A stretch of 64,000 bases of DNA from Nymphaea colorata (GCF_008831285.2 NC_045139.1:27250808-27314807), one strand, 5' to 3'; counted from the first letter of the stretch, positions 24,973 through 37,929 are shown. Notes: generated by a model not told the origin, from the letters alone. Program-made: numbers and translations.

Positions 24973-27900
24973 AAAATACGCACACACACACACATATGGC
25001 TCCACCGCTGATTCCATCATACTTCATGTTTTGTGCGAAAATACTCATTATAACAGACTTCAAAAGCAGCCAAAAGAGAAACTTGATGAGAATTAACTGG
25101 CGAAGTCATATAATGAAATTCTTGGCCGGCATCCACGTCCAAAATGAAGTCGTTAGACTGATAAAACCTTGTTAAGATTAGTTGGAAAAGGAATGGCCAA
25201 GATGCACTAACCTGCTCAAGCAAGACATTGAGGCTTCCCATGGAAACATGATGCGTTTCTCCAAGAATGGGGTTGAAAGGAGCCATGCCAAAGGCAACCG
25301 GCCTAGTTGTGGAGATGCACCAAGCAACTGCTGCATTGAATCTCTCTAAGCTGCTCTTCCCCTCGGCGCACCTGCCCAGCAGATCTTCTCCAATGGAATA
25401 AACACATTCACCATAGGATTGAAGCTGAGACTTTGGCATGTTGAATGTTGGAGGAAGCTGCTCGCCGTTTCGTTTTCAACATGCAAAATGGTTAGTGTTA
25501 CTGAAATTCATGGTATATAGGATTATTTTCCTGCAGCTAATTAGATCCTTTTAGTTATAAGTTGAACATTGGAGTAACCAACAATGGGTTGAAGACGCGT
25601 TGCATCGGATTCAATGCCCCTAAACTACCATCATTAAATTATAGACAGAAATTTTCAATTAACCAAACATTTTGGCAGCTAACTTGGTCGCCAGTCAGCT
25701 CTAAAGTCCTTTTAAGTCTAATTAGTTTAGGATGCAATCAGAAACAGTTTTTGGCACATTTCCACAATCTCAATATTCAAATGAAAAGGTGATTAGTGGG
25801 TTGCACAAATCCATTTGACCTCCCTCTGGTATATAGTTGAAGTTTTTCTAAATAGGAAGTTGCCCATGATGGGGAAAAACTGCCCTACAATGGGAAAAAG
25901 AAAAGAGGTACCAATGTATTGTGGTATGTGAAGCTGGTTATATGTATCGCTTGGTGTACAAAAAATTGTTTACCGAATAGTATAATGACTAATAGTATAA
26001 TGACCAGAATACTCTCCTATTCTTCTACAATAATAGACAAAAAAAGTGGTGAAAAAGTTAAAAAGTGAAAAAAAAAGAAAACCTTTTTTAAAATCCCCAA
26101 AATACCCTAATTTCCCCCTTCTAGTTTTTGGTGCATATATCAGCTAGGTGCACTACACACATGCAGCCCACATGCTCATACGAAATAATAATAATAATAA
26201 GGCAGCTGCTTCATCCAATGCGCTGCTTAGCAAAAAATTCCTCATATATATATATATATATACGTGTTCAACACGTTAATTAACCAATTTGCAGCCCGCT
26301 CATTTCAAACAATTTTAATTCATTCTTTACTACAATTTACGATCTTTGCTCAAATATATATCACGAAATATATTTGGAATAACTTTAGATAATATTTATC
26401 TTAAAATCATGGTATGATTTATTCTTCAATTAGCTTTTAGAACTCAATTTACATGTCCAAAAAACATGTTTCTCCTGGAGGTCGATTTGTATTAAATGTG
26501 CAGACCGCATCGGCGTAATTGGTTTTCAATAAAAGACCATTACATATATAGCATCTGGTACTCATCCCACTCCTAGAGCATGAGTGGGTCAACGCATCTC
26601 TCTCTTTCTCTCATTCTCATGTGTGTCTGTGTCTGATTGGGTTGTCCAATGACTGGCCGCTCGGTTGCTATCTGGCCATTTCGGCTAGAAAATGACTGTT
26701 CCTCAAGAGTATATTGAAAGAAAAATCGACAATATCTGATCATGTGAATCAGGTTTCGTAAGAGTTCAAATCAATACTACAACTTAGATTTTATATAATC
26801 TGATCCATACGTCAGCTTCTTATAAGGATTTTCTAATTGATAGTACAATTTTTGGACATTCTTACTGTAATCTATGGCCAGGTTCTAAAGATGTCGGGCC
26901 AACGCAATCGTCGGACAGCCACTAGCCGACTTCAGCTCTTCACAGACGGTCATTCCATCCATGTGATATTTTATTTGTTGATGAATTAGATGGTCTGGTT
27001 TTAGTTCCAAAGCATAGCCACAGATTATGTGTATCATAAAAAAAAAAAAGCACATAAAAACTGGTCAGTCGAATAAAATGTGAAAAAATGCTTTTTCTAA
27101 AAATATCAAAAATGAAAAAAATGCATTTTATTCGGTTTTTTTTTTTTGGTTCATGTTTCATGTTTTGACATTTTATCGTTTTTTTCAGTTTTTAGTTACC
27201 ACATTTTTCTTTCACATTTTTTCTTTTTATGTTTAATATTTTGGTCACTTTTCTTTTTCTGCCCAAAAGGTTAATTGCTTTAAAATTTGCCTAAACTTTT
27301 TCTTTTTTTTTTCTGTCAAAAATAAGTTTGGAGTTTTATACCCATACGATTACAAAACCTCGCACAAGAACAATATTTGTGGCTATTGTGTCAAGTATGT
27401 GTTTAAAACTGGAACTGCAAAATCAAGCAAATTATAACTACTGAACTGTCATAGGCAGCTAACAGGAAATTAAATAAGCTAAGGCCATGTTTGGTGAACG
27501 CCGTTCAGCCTTCAAGAAGAGGTGAGGAGCCTTAATCAGCTGGGACACCTGCTTTATTTCAGGGCCTCCAAAATTAATTAAGCCCAATCCCAAGAAAATG
27601 ATGCCATTCTTCAGATGGCGAGAAACGGTAGAAAAATCTTGAAGAAGCATCTCTGTATGAGAATCTATTGGATGAATGAAAGATAAAGTGTTCAAACGGA
27701 TAGGGTTGGAATATGAATATAATAGAAGCAGGAATATAAATAGGGAATAGAATAATAAGATAAAAAGAATAATTTTGCAAGCAAAGAATATTTGCCATAT
27801 ATATATAATATATATATAAGGAGTTGAAAGTTTGTTGGGGTAGCAATTTGCTCAAATTCTTGGTGGTTTACTTCTTTCATAGTGATGACTAGCATATTTG

Positions 27901-29413
27901 GCCATTTTTTATTTTAGACTCTTTTTAATGAATTCCAGAAGTCTGACATGGGATGAAAAGGCAACTGACATTTGTCTAAAAGTGATTAGACTCGGTGTTC
28001 CAATGGGTGTTGGCGCATAGATTTTGGGTCAATAATTGCAGGCAGCAAATAGCTAGTTCAAGTGATATGAACATTTATAGCTTTCATATTAATGGAGAGG
28101 AAAAAGATGCACTAGTTGGCAGGCATTTGGTGGGCAGCAGGTCTCTAGTTCAAGTTTTATATGAAAGGTCTCTAGTTCAAGTTTTATATGAAAGGAGAGG
28201 AAACTAGTTGGCTTGTAGGGCGAGCTTTAAATGAGGCGTTGGCGTGCCCTTTAACCTTGGGGCAGGGGAAGAAAGAGAGCTTGGGCTGTCACTAGAGGGG
28301 TGGATTTCCTCTTGAATATAATTAAGAAAATGGCAAGGGAGAGAGAGAGATGGCATGACAAGAGAGAGAGTAAGAGATTGTAGTTGTTGGCAGGAGTAGA
28401 GTTTTATCTGTCTGTAGTTGTTAAATTTTAAATTTTTAAGAAGTGGCAATACATAAAAGAGAAAAGTAATTATCAGTATCAATATAAAAATAAAATATTT
28501 TGTTATTAGTTTGTATGGGCAATTGCCGATGCAATGCACACATCGGCCCCCTTGTGGGAAGGTGCATGCATGCAAAAACGGGACCAATTCACAGTTAGAT
28601 GTAGAACGAACGAGAATATTTAATAACATTAAAACGAGAAGAAAGGGAAAACAGGGGGCGCGCGTTTTATGGGAAGGGGAGACCTGGAACTTGGTGAGAT
28701 CGGAGCCAGGGCGCACAGACTTGAAGAGGCTGATGACCTTGGGCACGATGCCCGGCGCCTTGTGGCTGCTGGCGTTGTCGCTGTCGCCCTCGAGTGTCAT
28801 CGGCGCAGTCAAGATGGGCTCCGCCGGAATCCCCTCCATCTCATTGTTAATATTCCCTTCCTCCTCCACCCGATACTGCACCTGCAACCCCGCAGAAAAG
28901 AGATGGTAAGCCAGAAAGGCCGACGTCTGGCGAAGGCAGGACCACCATCCATTTCTTTTTTCATATCGTTCTCTCTCTCCCTCTCTCTCTTTCCGATGGC
29001 CAAAGCATGACTTGGCTCAGGGCCACCATGGTATGTTGCAGAAAAAAGCATCACTTTCTGTCTGTTATGTGCAGGGCTGTCAAAGCCAAGCACCACCTAA
29101 CCTGAGACCATCGCCTCGGCCAACTAAGACAGGAGAACAAAGATAGAAAGCATGGAATCAAAATGCAAAGAAGAAGAAGAACAGCGAAAGGAAATTGATG
29201 GAGACAGCAATGGTAGAGAAGAATGCTCAAACCAACTGATAAAATTCTGCAACAGAAAAAAAAAAAAAAAGTGCACGTTCTTTTGCCTGTTTCTAATGCT
29301 GGAACAGATCAGTAGAGTACTGCATGGTTAAGCAATAAGTTGGAAAAAGAAAGAGGTTTTAAGAAGAAAAGAAATGGATTGAAATGGAGAGAGGAGGGAA
29401 GAAAGAATACCAT
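20545..29413 (-). CDS. ORP4: Oxysterol-binding protein-related protein, short ORP4 type (complete, 7 coding exons)
   Basis: Lipid-transfer protein of the OSBP/Osh family, thought to move sterols or phosphoinositides between membranes. Minus-strand coding exons in order: 29413-29411 (ATG only), 28881-28684, 25457-25212, 23284-23188, 22694-22406, 21435-21333, 20793-20545. They total 1185 bp, 394 aa, with all phases matching at GT-AG sites. Landmarks are VRPGSDLTKFQ near the start, FNPILGETHHVS (exon 3), and the family signature EQVSHHPP at residues 148-155, split by intron 3. FLPIPLVEWVGNV and DGHWDK follow in exon 5, and a C-terminal charged helix (REAKKRIEERERK) precedes ISWSPRYF. No PH domain, as in short plant ORPs. 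The first ATG after the TATA-like box is directly followed by an intron; if that splice were wrong, the ATG at 28839 would give 379 aa. ORP4 assignment is by recognition of the motif pattern, so the paralogue is uncertain. Confidence 0.92.
21617..22120. repeat. Imperfect direct repeats flanking the orphan exon-like segment
   Basis: Segments at about 21617-21680 and 22057-22120 share ccaatgatgtgaat near the left and ttcatgcttatcact or tcatgcttatcactc near the right, about 440 bases apart. They bracket the exon-like segment in ORP intron 5. Confidence 0.5.
21941..22039 (+). pseudogene. Orphan exon-like segment, antisense within ORP intron 5
   Basis: On the plus strand a 99-bp segment follows an acceptor (atatgcag) and precedes a donor (gtaaat). 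Only one frame is open. It reads 32 codons with protein-like composition: FSVHAIQMGEKVTSVF, then EHAIEVLSRKDNV. Its length is a multiple of three. I do not recognise the family. It lies opposite to the ORP gene and is flanked by imperfect direct repeats (about 21617-21680 and 22057-22120). It may be a captured gene fragment, or chance. Confidence 0.35.
22855..22909. repeat. Compound microsatellite (CA)n(GA)n in ORP intron 4
   Basis: A CA run directly abuts a GA run, a likely polymorphic marker. Confidence 0.95.
23479..23514. repeat. (CT)n microsatellite in ORP intron 3
   Basis: About 14 CT units with one interruption. Confidence 0.9.
24894..25010. mobile_element. Short TIR-like remnant in ORP intron 3
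   Basis: The left end cgggcggatttagac and right end atggctccaccgctg form an imperfect inverted pair around a (TA)n/(CA)n core. This matches the common plant GGCGGAGCCA-type small elements also hinted at 33530 and 35443. Ends approximate. Confidence 0.4.
27065..27340. repeat. Low-complexity A/T-homopolymer region in ORP intron 2
   Basis: Long A and T runs with an inverted pair cgaataaaatg (about 27069) and cattttattcg (about 27124). It resembles the A/T-rich stretch at 32940-33310. Function unknown. Confidence 0.4.
28140..28193. repeat. Perfect 27-bp tandem duplication in ORP intron 2
   Basis: Two identical copies of a 27-base unit containing ctagttcaagttttatatga, at 28140-28166 and 28167-28193. 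Confidence 0.95.
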
Positions 29414-29500
29414 CTTGGAGAGAGAGAGATCTCGACAGAGTATCGTCGTTTCTCCTCACGATGGGAGAGCTGTTCTCTCAGAATGAATAAGAGGGTCCAA

Positions 29501-29508
29501 TATATATA
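29501..29508 (-). promoter_or_regulatory. TATA box candidate for the ORP gene
   Basis: The minus strand reads gttatatatattgg about 90 bases upstream of the ATG at 29413. A CT-rich leader without another ATG lies between. Its position suits a transcription start near 29470. Confidence 0.6.
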
Positions 29509-29509
29509 A

Positions 29510-31190
29510 CAGAGGAAGTAGTATTTTTTTCTTCAATAATATTAAAAAAAGGGGATAAAAAGTCGCCTGATACCCTGCCTGAGTTGCTGAAACGACATTA
29601 ATGCCCTCGTCGGGAGGCGATGTTAGTAATGAGGCTGGCCAGCTAGCTGTTGGTGCTGTTCCTTTCTGTTTGACTACATGAAAAACTGCAGCCACGAATG
29701 AAAACGTGCAATCGAAATCCTACTGCAACAGCAGCTGCTTCAAACCATCCCATCTCATTTACATTTTATAGAGGAAAAAGACTGAGAATGGAATTGAAGA
29801 TGAGCACTGGTCCCCAACTGAACTTATTGGGCAAGAATAAGAGAGGAGACCTAACTAGCTACTGCCCTGCTCTAGCTAGCCAGTAGTAATGCCGCCATGT
29901 GTTGGTCGGTCCCATCAACTACTGGCGGGGAACCGCCCCAGCAGCATTAGAGTAACCTCAGATTTCAGGTCTCCAAGATTTCAGAATTGTGAATTTAAGA
30001 TGAGGTCCACCTCCCTTCGATCTTAAATTTGATCTTAAGAATTTAAATAAGAATCTTAAGAGTAGATCTTAAGTTTGATCCAAGATCTTTAGTTTGATGA
30101 ACTATAGATTTTACCTGGACCTTTTGCCACATCACTAAAGACATGCCACATCAAGTACATGTATTTCAAATATGGAATGATAAAATGTATTAATCTTTAA
30201 TTAGCTGTAGTGGAACTCTACATTTATAGATTGCCATGGAATCTGTTTTTGAGTTCACATCTACTGTGCAGATATTAATAATTTTTTTAAGAAAATTACT
30301 TGATATTAGCATTTTTATTAGCAGACAGCTAGGCGTCTAAGGTGGGTTTGAATGTTTTACATCCACCAAAAGTATACTGAAATTATATTAATAACAACCA
30401 AAAGCCTAGGCATACTTTGTATGTTATTTTACTAATTGTGCACATAGTTGGAATCAATTAGGCCTGGGCAACGGGCCGGCCCGGCCTGGCCGGATGCCCA
30501 CCCTTAGAATCAATTAGCAGCTATAAAATATTTTCCAAATTGTGGTTTTTAAAATTGCAAATGTGATTTTCTAACAAATATAGTAATAATAATTCACATG
30601 ACATATGAATATTTGAACGGGTCTGATCTGTTCCATCACTGCGTCACTGATCCAACACTAATTTGTTAATGCAAACTCAGATAATTAAGTCGGGTTCCAC
30701 TGGAAAATCTGTGATACAAGATGTACTTGCATGTAATCTGATTTCAGATATTTGAGTGTGTGAGATTCAATGAAGGGAATGCAAACAAATTAATCAAGAT
30801 CCAACAACTACTCTGGTTCTTACTTACCTTTTCTTTCTTACCGAATATGTACTGCATAATCTGGGAAGATTCGGGTCGGGAATTGGATAATCTGGCCCAC
30901 TCGACGTCCCACTACTGGGCTTCAACGTACTTAATCTCATAAAGTAGTTTCAGTGGGCAACTGCGTAGACCGCAGAAACTCTACAAAAGCGTCTTAAACT
31001 TGATCCGAACTAATAAATCAAATTCAGAAAAAAGAGAAACCCAAAACATGCAAGGAAATTAAACTTGTAAGAAACGAAACCCCACCAACTTTGGAACGTG
31101 AAATTAAAGAAAACAGTTTTATTTACAAGGACACACATTATATATATAACTTTAGAGTCAGCTAGTGATGACAGAAAACATGAAAATAAG

Positions 31191-31227
<37 letters not shown>

Positions 31228-32095
31228 TTGATCAACTTAACTCATCATCTACTTAAGAGCAAGTTCCCTTTCCTTGTGGCTTCAAACAAACATGCCTCCC
31301 TCCATTTGCAATATTTTTTCATAAGAGGAGCACTTTTAATTAAAGGTATCGAGTAAAAGGTTTGAAGTAAGCTTAACTTGAGAAAGGAAATCATAGGCTA
31401 AAATAGTAAGAGCGTGATTGTGTGAAGAGGAGTAATATTTGATAAAGAACAAATGAACAATGCAGTTTTTTGTTTTTTTGTTTCTAGGGTTAACAGAATT
31501 AGATTCCGACCCTTAATTGATGGGTTCCATAAAAGCGTGGCCCTTATTAGAAAAATTCATACAAAAGGTTGTCTTTTTCTTTTCTTTTCTTTTTTTTTTT
31601 AAATTTATAGGCAAAATGTAAGCCATAAAATGACGAGGTCCAAAAAAGACTGTCCAACAAGCAAACGACATGTGTGCAATATTATCCAGAATTCTAATCA
31701 CATAAATTCAATTTACATATTTAAAATGAAAGAAAATACACAAATATATATCGATGCAACCCGACCGGCCCACCGGCGACGTCAGGTGGGAGCTGCCGGG
31801 GTTCTTCTCCCATGCTCTACCCATTGTGGGTAGTGGTAGAGGCAGAAGCAGCTCCTGCGTCTCCCCCTTAACCGTGGCTGGCACTGTGAGAAGCTGGGTT
31901 TCCCTCATCCCTCTTCTCATAGTCATAGTGGGTAGAGGGCTTCTACCCACGACAGATAGAGGTAAAAAAGAGAACGAAAGATGGGTTAATGGAGAGGGAT
32001 AGGAAAGGAGGGAGAGAGGAGAGATTTAGGTGCCCGAACTAGAATCATATGGTTTAGATTTGATGTCTTTGGATTTCAAACAAGCCAGTATTATC

Positions 32096-32098
<3 letters not shown>
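29510..32098. other. Intergenic DNA upstream of the ORP gene, no gene seen
   Basis: This stretch holds microsatellites, a GC-rich patch (31750-31990) with an inverted gtgggtag/ctacccac motif, and the micro-element at 30459. Open frames are short and lack recognisable motifs. Confidence 0.5.
30459..30506. mobile_element. 48-bp hAT-like micro-element with target duplication
   Basis: A 48-base GC-rich insert begins taggcctgggca and ends tgcccaccctta (imperfect inverted ends). It is flanked by the direct repeat gaatcaat (30451-30458 and 30507-30514) in AT-rich DNA. The 8-bp duplication and TAGG...CCTTA ends fit the hAT superfamily. It must be an extreme deletion derivative. Confidence 0.65.

Positions 32099-32160
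<62 letters not shown>
32099..32160. repeat. (TA)n microsatellite
   Basis: A pure TA run of about 30 units. Confidence 0.97.
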
Positions 32161-32161
<1 letters not shown>

Positions 32162-32903
32162 ATTGGTGCATAAATTGTATATCAAAAAATTAAAAAACAT
32201 GAATGAACAACAAAACATGCAAGTGACAAGAATATATGGTTATTTCTGGTAGAAGAAGAAGAGTAGAAGGAGGATCAGACTGCTACAAAGAGTCTCGACA
32301 TCCTCTGCTCGTTTTCATCTGATCAAGAAATTAATACAGACCACGCAATTTTGGTTGTGATCATCTATAAAGAGACGGAAAAGCAACTGCATGAACAGCT
32401 TTATAGCTAAGCATTCTTTGCATGTATATGCCGATACGCAAAGGCCACGCGACGACTCCACCAGTCACAACAGACTGGTCTACATATGCTGGTTACCGGT
32501 CTATATTTTTCGTCAATGGGCTTAAAAATATATAATACTCCATTCACTATATTTTCATGAATCGAAATATAATGAATAGCGTGCATCGAATCAATGAACT
32601 TACATTCTAACTTTCCAACAAAATCACAACCTTTTATTACCCATAAAAAAATATATAGACAGAAAACACAAAGAACCCAAGGGACCTGTTACGAAGTTAA
32701 AATGAATTAAATTGTCTAATACAACAGAAAATAAAGGCCAAAAGCTCTATATTGAAACAAAGGCAAAGGAAATCCCAATCCTACGCGACAGACTAGCAAT
32801 ATTTTCTTTCTAGTCTCGTCCACAGTTCCAGGGCTTTCTGTGCTCCTCTCTCTTCACATACAATGCCATGATTTGTTGCCTTGTGGAGCATAATCACAAA
32901 AAA

Positions 32904-32937
<34 letters not shown>

Positions 32938-35100
32938 CAGAAAACGCATACAAAAACGCGTTAAATAAGTCAATCATTTAAAACGTTTAAAAAACGCAAA
33001 ATAAAAAAAGCTGCACAAAAATTGCAAACGCGTATTGTCGATTTCATTTTATGCATTTTTTTTCACTTTTTTTAATGGCAAACTGCTTGTTTTTATTTTG
33101 TCTAATTTGTATTTGTTGTTTATTTATTTATTTTTTGATGGTTATGCTATTAGTTTCTCTCTCATTTTATTTTCCCCTAATTTTTAGATTTTTTTTCAAA
33201 AATTATTATATTTTTCCTTTTTTTTTTTTACTTCACAACAAAAACTTTGCCGTTTAAAATACAAGAACCTTTTTTGTGACTAAAGTTGCAACATAACAAC
33301 GCAAAAACCGAAACAATAAGCAAGCGAAACAAGTAATTAAAAGGAACAACTAAAGAACTGCAACTCTATATATATATATAACGTCTAACTTACCAACTCA
33401 TCTATAATTAGAAGACAGATTGCGTCCTGTGATGCATGCACTAATAAGGTGCTGCACTAGTGCGCTGGAATTAAATTTTCCGGCAACAGTGCGCAAGCGG
33501 TTTGTTCACCTCCGGCCACTAGCGGCTAGAAATTTTTTTTGGAGGGGGCACTAGTTTACATATTTTTAGAGGGGGCACTTACATATATAACAAAGTAAAT
33601 ATTACAAAACCTTAATATAAAAATGAAGAAAAATTAAAAGGCTAACCCACACCAGTCTATATGTAGCTCTGCCACTTCGGGCATGAAAAAAAGTGAGCTT
33701 TGTGCACTTTAATTTTCCCTTCTAATCAACCGAAGGCACGAAATTAAAGGAGACGGCAGTCCGTGGCCTTATATCTTGCCAGATTGATCTCTGATTTAGT
33801 CTGTTAATGTTAGTATGAGTACCATAACTATCATATTAGATTAAAAAATGAACATCCATGAAAACAATGGCGGTGCCAAAAATTTTTAGTGAAGGAGCAC
33901 TAGTTTTTAATTAATTTAAACCATAAGGGGTACGCATATGTAAGTTAGTAGAAGGTAAGGAGGCATCATCATGCCAAGAAGACAATTTGTGTGGGCAACT
34001 GCCCACATCAACGTGTGCTCCCGTTACTGTACAAAAACTAGGTTCCCACATTCAATTTAGATTCAAACTCAAATATGGGTACGGAACTTATAAAAACATG
34101 CCTAATTCAAGGCTACAAAAGCTAATGATTAATCTATCTCTCTCTCTCCCTCTCTCTCTCTCTCAAAAGAATCTGAGATGTGAATCTAAAGTTTTATTAT
34201 TATTATTATTATTGTTCCCAATTCAGTGATGAACATTGGGCATATTGTGAACAACTAATTAATTAACGTCTTCCACAGCTTAGCGCCATCGAGTTCAATC
34301 CTAGTGTCCATGAACAACACCGATACATCTATGAGATCCCTATAAACTACTAATAATTAATGGCAAGCACTATAGGGTTTTTAGGTTTTTTTTTTTTTTT
34401 TAAAGAAAGCATGAGAGAACGAACTAATGGAAATTTTGAGCATGTAATGTTGTCTATAATGTCAAAGGATTTAAGGTCAACTATCGTGATAATAAGTGAT
34501 GGGCCGACTACTGCATGATCTCAAATTTCAATGGTATAGGACCAAACTCATTGATCTCATACACCAATGTATGCATAAAATTTTATTAAGAAGAAAAGTA
34601 ACCTTAATTAGAATTTATGTTTGCTCATGATATGCTGCGCAATCCTTCTAGCATGATCTCAAATTTCATAGTTGGACCAAACACAATGATATGATATTCC
34701 TATATATGCATAAAGTTATGTTCCGAAGAAAAGTCCATGATATGGTGAACAGTCAGCCTAGACATTAAATCAATTTCCAAAGTTATGACTCTACATGGTA
34801 TAATTTATTTTAATTTTTTTTTTGCTTAACAATTGTAGATATATACATATCTTTTAACCAAGAATATTGTTCATTATTCATCGGAATTGATCAGGAAACC
34901 GGGTTATAAGGTGTGGCATTAATACGTCATTATATATATTTACAGGCAGTGTTTAATGGGCTGTTGAAAGTCTTCTGGGTGTACTTTTAGTGAAAACTTT
35001 CAACTGCAAACATCAAAATATATTTCTGATCATGAAAAACTGTTTCATCATAATTAAGAGACATTGTATGACTTCCAGAAATTCAGTAGGAGCTGTGAGC
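32161..35100. other. Intergenic repeat-rich DNA, no gene seen
   Basis: AT-rich sequence with homopolymer runs (32940-33310), fragments with gggggcactagttt motifs (about 33540, 33590, 33895) and a diverged tandem repeat at 34512-34735. I found no coding exon. Confidence 0.5.
34512..34735 (+). repeat. Diverged tandem repeat, two copies, period about 140 bp
   Basis: About 34512-34605 and 34652-34735 share gcatgatctcaaatttca, ggaccaaac and atgcataaa...agaagaaaagt in the same order. Confidence 0.7.
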
Positions 35101-35103
35101 ACC

Positions 35104-35447
35104 GATTTCTTTGGGAAAATTTTACATATCCGCTCAGCAGCATGAAATATTTCGTCGTTAATCGAAAAAAATATTTCGTGCTAATTAAATATTAAATGCT
35201 GAAATATGTTACAAGTAGTGGCTGTCAGAGAAGACTTAACATAAACCACTGTTGTGGGCAGGGGATTTCTTTGGGAAAATTTTACATATCCGCTCAGCAT
35301 TCATGAAATATTTCGTCATTAATTAAAATTCATGAAATATTTCGTCATTAATTAAAAAAAATATTTGGTGCTACTTATATATTAAATGCTGAGATAAATA
35401 GTGGCCGTTAGAGAAGACTTAACATAAACCACTGATGTGGGCAGGGG
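35104..35447 (+). repeat. Nested tandem duplication (160 bp, with an inner 29-30-bp duplication)
   Basis: Copy 1 at 35104-35263 and copy 2 at 35264-35447 share gatttctttgggaaaatttt and aagacttaacataaaccact. Copy 2 has an extra internal duplication: attcatgaaatatttcgtca occurs twice between 35299 and 35358. Confidence 0.9.
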
Positions 35448-35632
35448 TGAAGCCAGAATATTTCTATGAGGAAAGCCGAATTAAAGTTTTTAAATTTTGA
35501 TAGAGGTCAAAATGTTATTTTCAAAATTTTTATATAAGACAAATAATTTTTTTTAAAATTTACATGTAAATTTATAAAAAAAAATTGAGGGGGCGAGGCC
35601 CCTACGGGCCCGCCTTGGCTCCGCCCCTTATT
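35443..35632. mobile_element. Small TIR-like element remnant
   Basis: It starts ggggtgaagccag and ends ggctccgcccc, so the ends are an imperfect inverted repeat (GGGGYGRAGCCA). The interior is AT-rich plus gagggggcgaggcccc. No transposase. The target duplication is ambiguous (tgtgggca occurs on both sides but is not flush). Confidence 0.45.
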
Positions 35633-35639
35633 GTGGGCA

Positions 35640-37920
35640 ACTATACCTGATTTGACACGTTTACGAATTTGGAGCACATGATGAAGCACCAGCAAATAGA
35701 TGTTGGAGAAGCAGACATGGGGTGTGGCTGTAATTGGTGGTTGACCACGGCAGCTTGTCGTGGCTGGCAGTGGAGAGATGGATCGATCCAGGACGTAGAT
35801 AGCAGCAAGGTGGAGTTCAACGCATTATGAACCAAAATCCAGTAGCTTGCCTGATGCATCCCATCGGCCAAGTCTGAATCTTCAAGTTCATCGTGGTCCT
35901 GAATGTATCACGCTCCTTCTTTGAATGGAACTTGTCGCTAATCGTAGTTGACTAATATTCCTTCTTGAAATAATAATGCTCAACATGTAAGCACTGCCTT
36001 CACGGTACGTCAGACGCTATGAGTAGCTTTGGTTGCATGCAGCTTCGCTTTCAGGAGTGCTTCCAATTAGCCGAATTTACTGCTTTTTTCTAATTGATCA
36101 CTTCGCTTTCTCTCAAGAAGCAAAATGATCCTTGCCATACGTTCATATTTGGAATAATTCATGCCTCATGCATCCAGTTTTGGAGATTAGTTTCTACTGA
36201 TCTTTATTATGCACGTTAATTACAAAAAGGACACTTGAGGTTAACAGCCATCATCCTTATGCCCATGCACGCAGCAATCAACTATGGATAAAAGCAGAAA
36301 AGGCAGGTATCATTCCATATGAAAGAAAAAAAAGAGGATCTATAAGAAGTCAATTTTTCGAGATAGATATTGATGGACACCAAGATTCACTATCCATCCA
36401 AAAAGGTCAGTTCAGTTTGGTTACCTTCGATTTTCAGCGGAAGAAAGGGGAACGATGATGGGCTCTAGTGACTCATGGAGACGATTCTCTCATGATCCGG
36501 AGAACACCTTGCTACCACAATCCTTGCTGCGGTGCCATATGGATATGCAATCCACAAAAAGAACTCCGCTCATATAGTGAGGATCATTTTGTGTTTATTC
36601 TTGTGTCTGTTGCCATACCCATCATTTGCTCTTCATTACCCATTATATCTTAACTTTCCATTTTCCATTGGATTGAAGAGGGCAACTTCCATTATTGTGA
36701 ACAGTGGTGCTTAGCCGCACCAATCACATAGATCCGTCCTGCCGTGGCAGATTCAGACCCAAAGTTCCAACATTCATACACTCGCACATGATGGGAAAGG
36801 AGACGAGCACTTCTCAAGTGGTTTAGGTATGCATTTTCATTCAACATACTGACGATAGGATTGTGCAACCTACGAGCATGGACAAAAACTGACCAACTGT
36901 GTACCGGTTAGTGTAACACAACGATCTCACCTACAAGAAAAAAAATTTGTGCAATCAATTGCCCAAGTATAGCTTGTTGTGCGATAAATCAAAATTCACT
37001 TACACGAGTCTCAACACACTCAATCCCTTAGCACTTGCTAATGCTAAATGTATTAGACCGAGACCTCATAATATTTACTATTGAAACAAGCCTTTCCATT
37101 TGACGATTCAACTTTGTTGGCAATAAATATGAACACTAATGTAGTGATAAATGATATTCCTCCCTACATATTTTCATCAAATTTGTACCAGCCACTTTCC
37201 CAAATATGCCCCATTCAGCCTAATCACTCATGGTCTTAGCTGACATACTAAAGTAGCAACGCTAATTTATCATATTTGAATGTAGTCCAAGTCCATAAGG
37301 GCAACAAAGCTAAATATATTATTTGAAATCCTATATCTTCAAGGACTCACATACATAATGAAAAAGTAAGAATAATTCTTCATTCCCCATTTCAGTTGAC
37401 TTATTTATCAATGCAACACACGTGGTATCTCTCCGGTACTATGTATATCAAATCATATTCAATAAGTGTATGCAAGCACTGCAAGTAATTTACTTTACCA
37501 TACAGATCACCAAAAATACAACTTCTCCTAAAGAATTAATTAGTGTTCTCAAAAGATGTCCCTCTTAGTCCAGTCAAGGTATGAGCTAGCAAATCTGGTT
37601 ACCATGTCTACATAATCTTGAAAGATCATGTTAATCTTTGAATTTTATAGTATAACACTTCATCTTGATCTAATCATTTGAGGAAATGTCATCATTTGAT
37701 ATAAATCTTCACTTAGTTCATTTTGGTTCACTAACACATGGGATCAACAAAAATTGTATTACTTTCCAAAGCATTCCTAGGTCTTGGTCACTTCATCACA
37801 ACTCGTTTGACACTCAGCACCTGAGGTGATTTGTTTGTGTGAGAAAATGATCTAGACTTGGCTGCATACTAAGACATAGATATACAACATACAAGAATTC
37901 AGTTATAAGATTTTCATACT
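35640..37920. other. Intergenic DNA, possible 3' flank or LTR of the copia element
   Basis: No host gene is visible. The right part should contain the 3' region of the minus-strand copia element next door, but I could not identify a TG...CA bounded LTR or a matching copy on the other side. Confidence 0.35.
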
Positions 37921-37929
37921 TCAAAAAAA

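Noticed and set aside
28204-28683. Long minus-strand open frame continuing past ORP exon 2
   Set aside because: Beyond the donor at 28683 the frame is intron sequence. The ORP reading continues with LPPTFN in exon 3, and the extra residues match no ORP motif.
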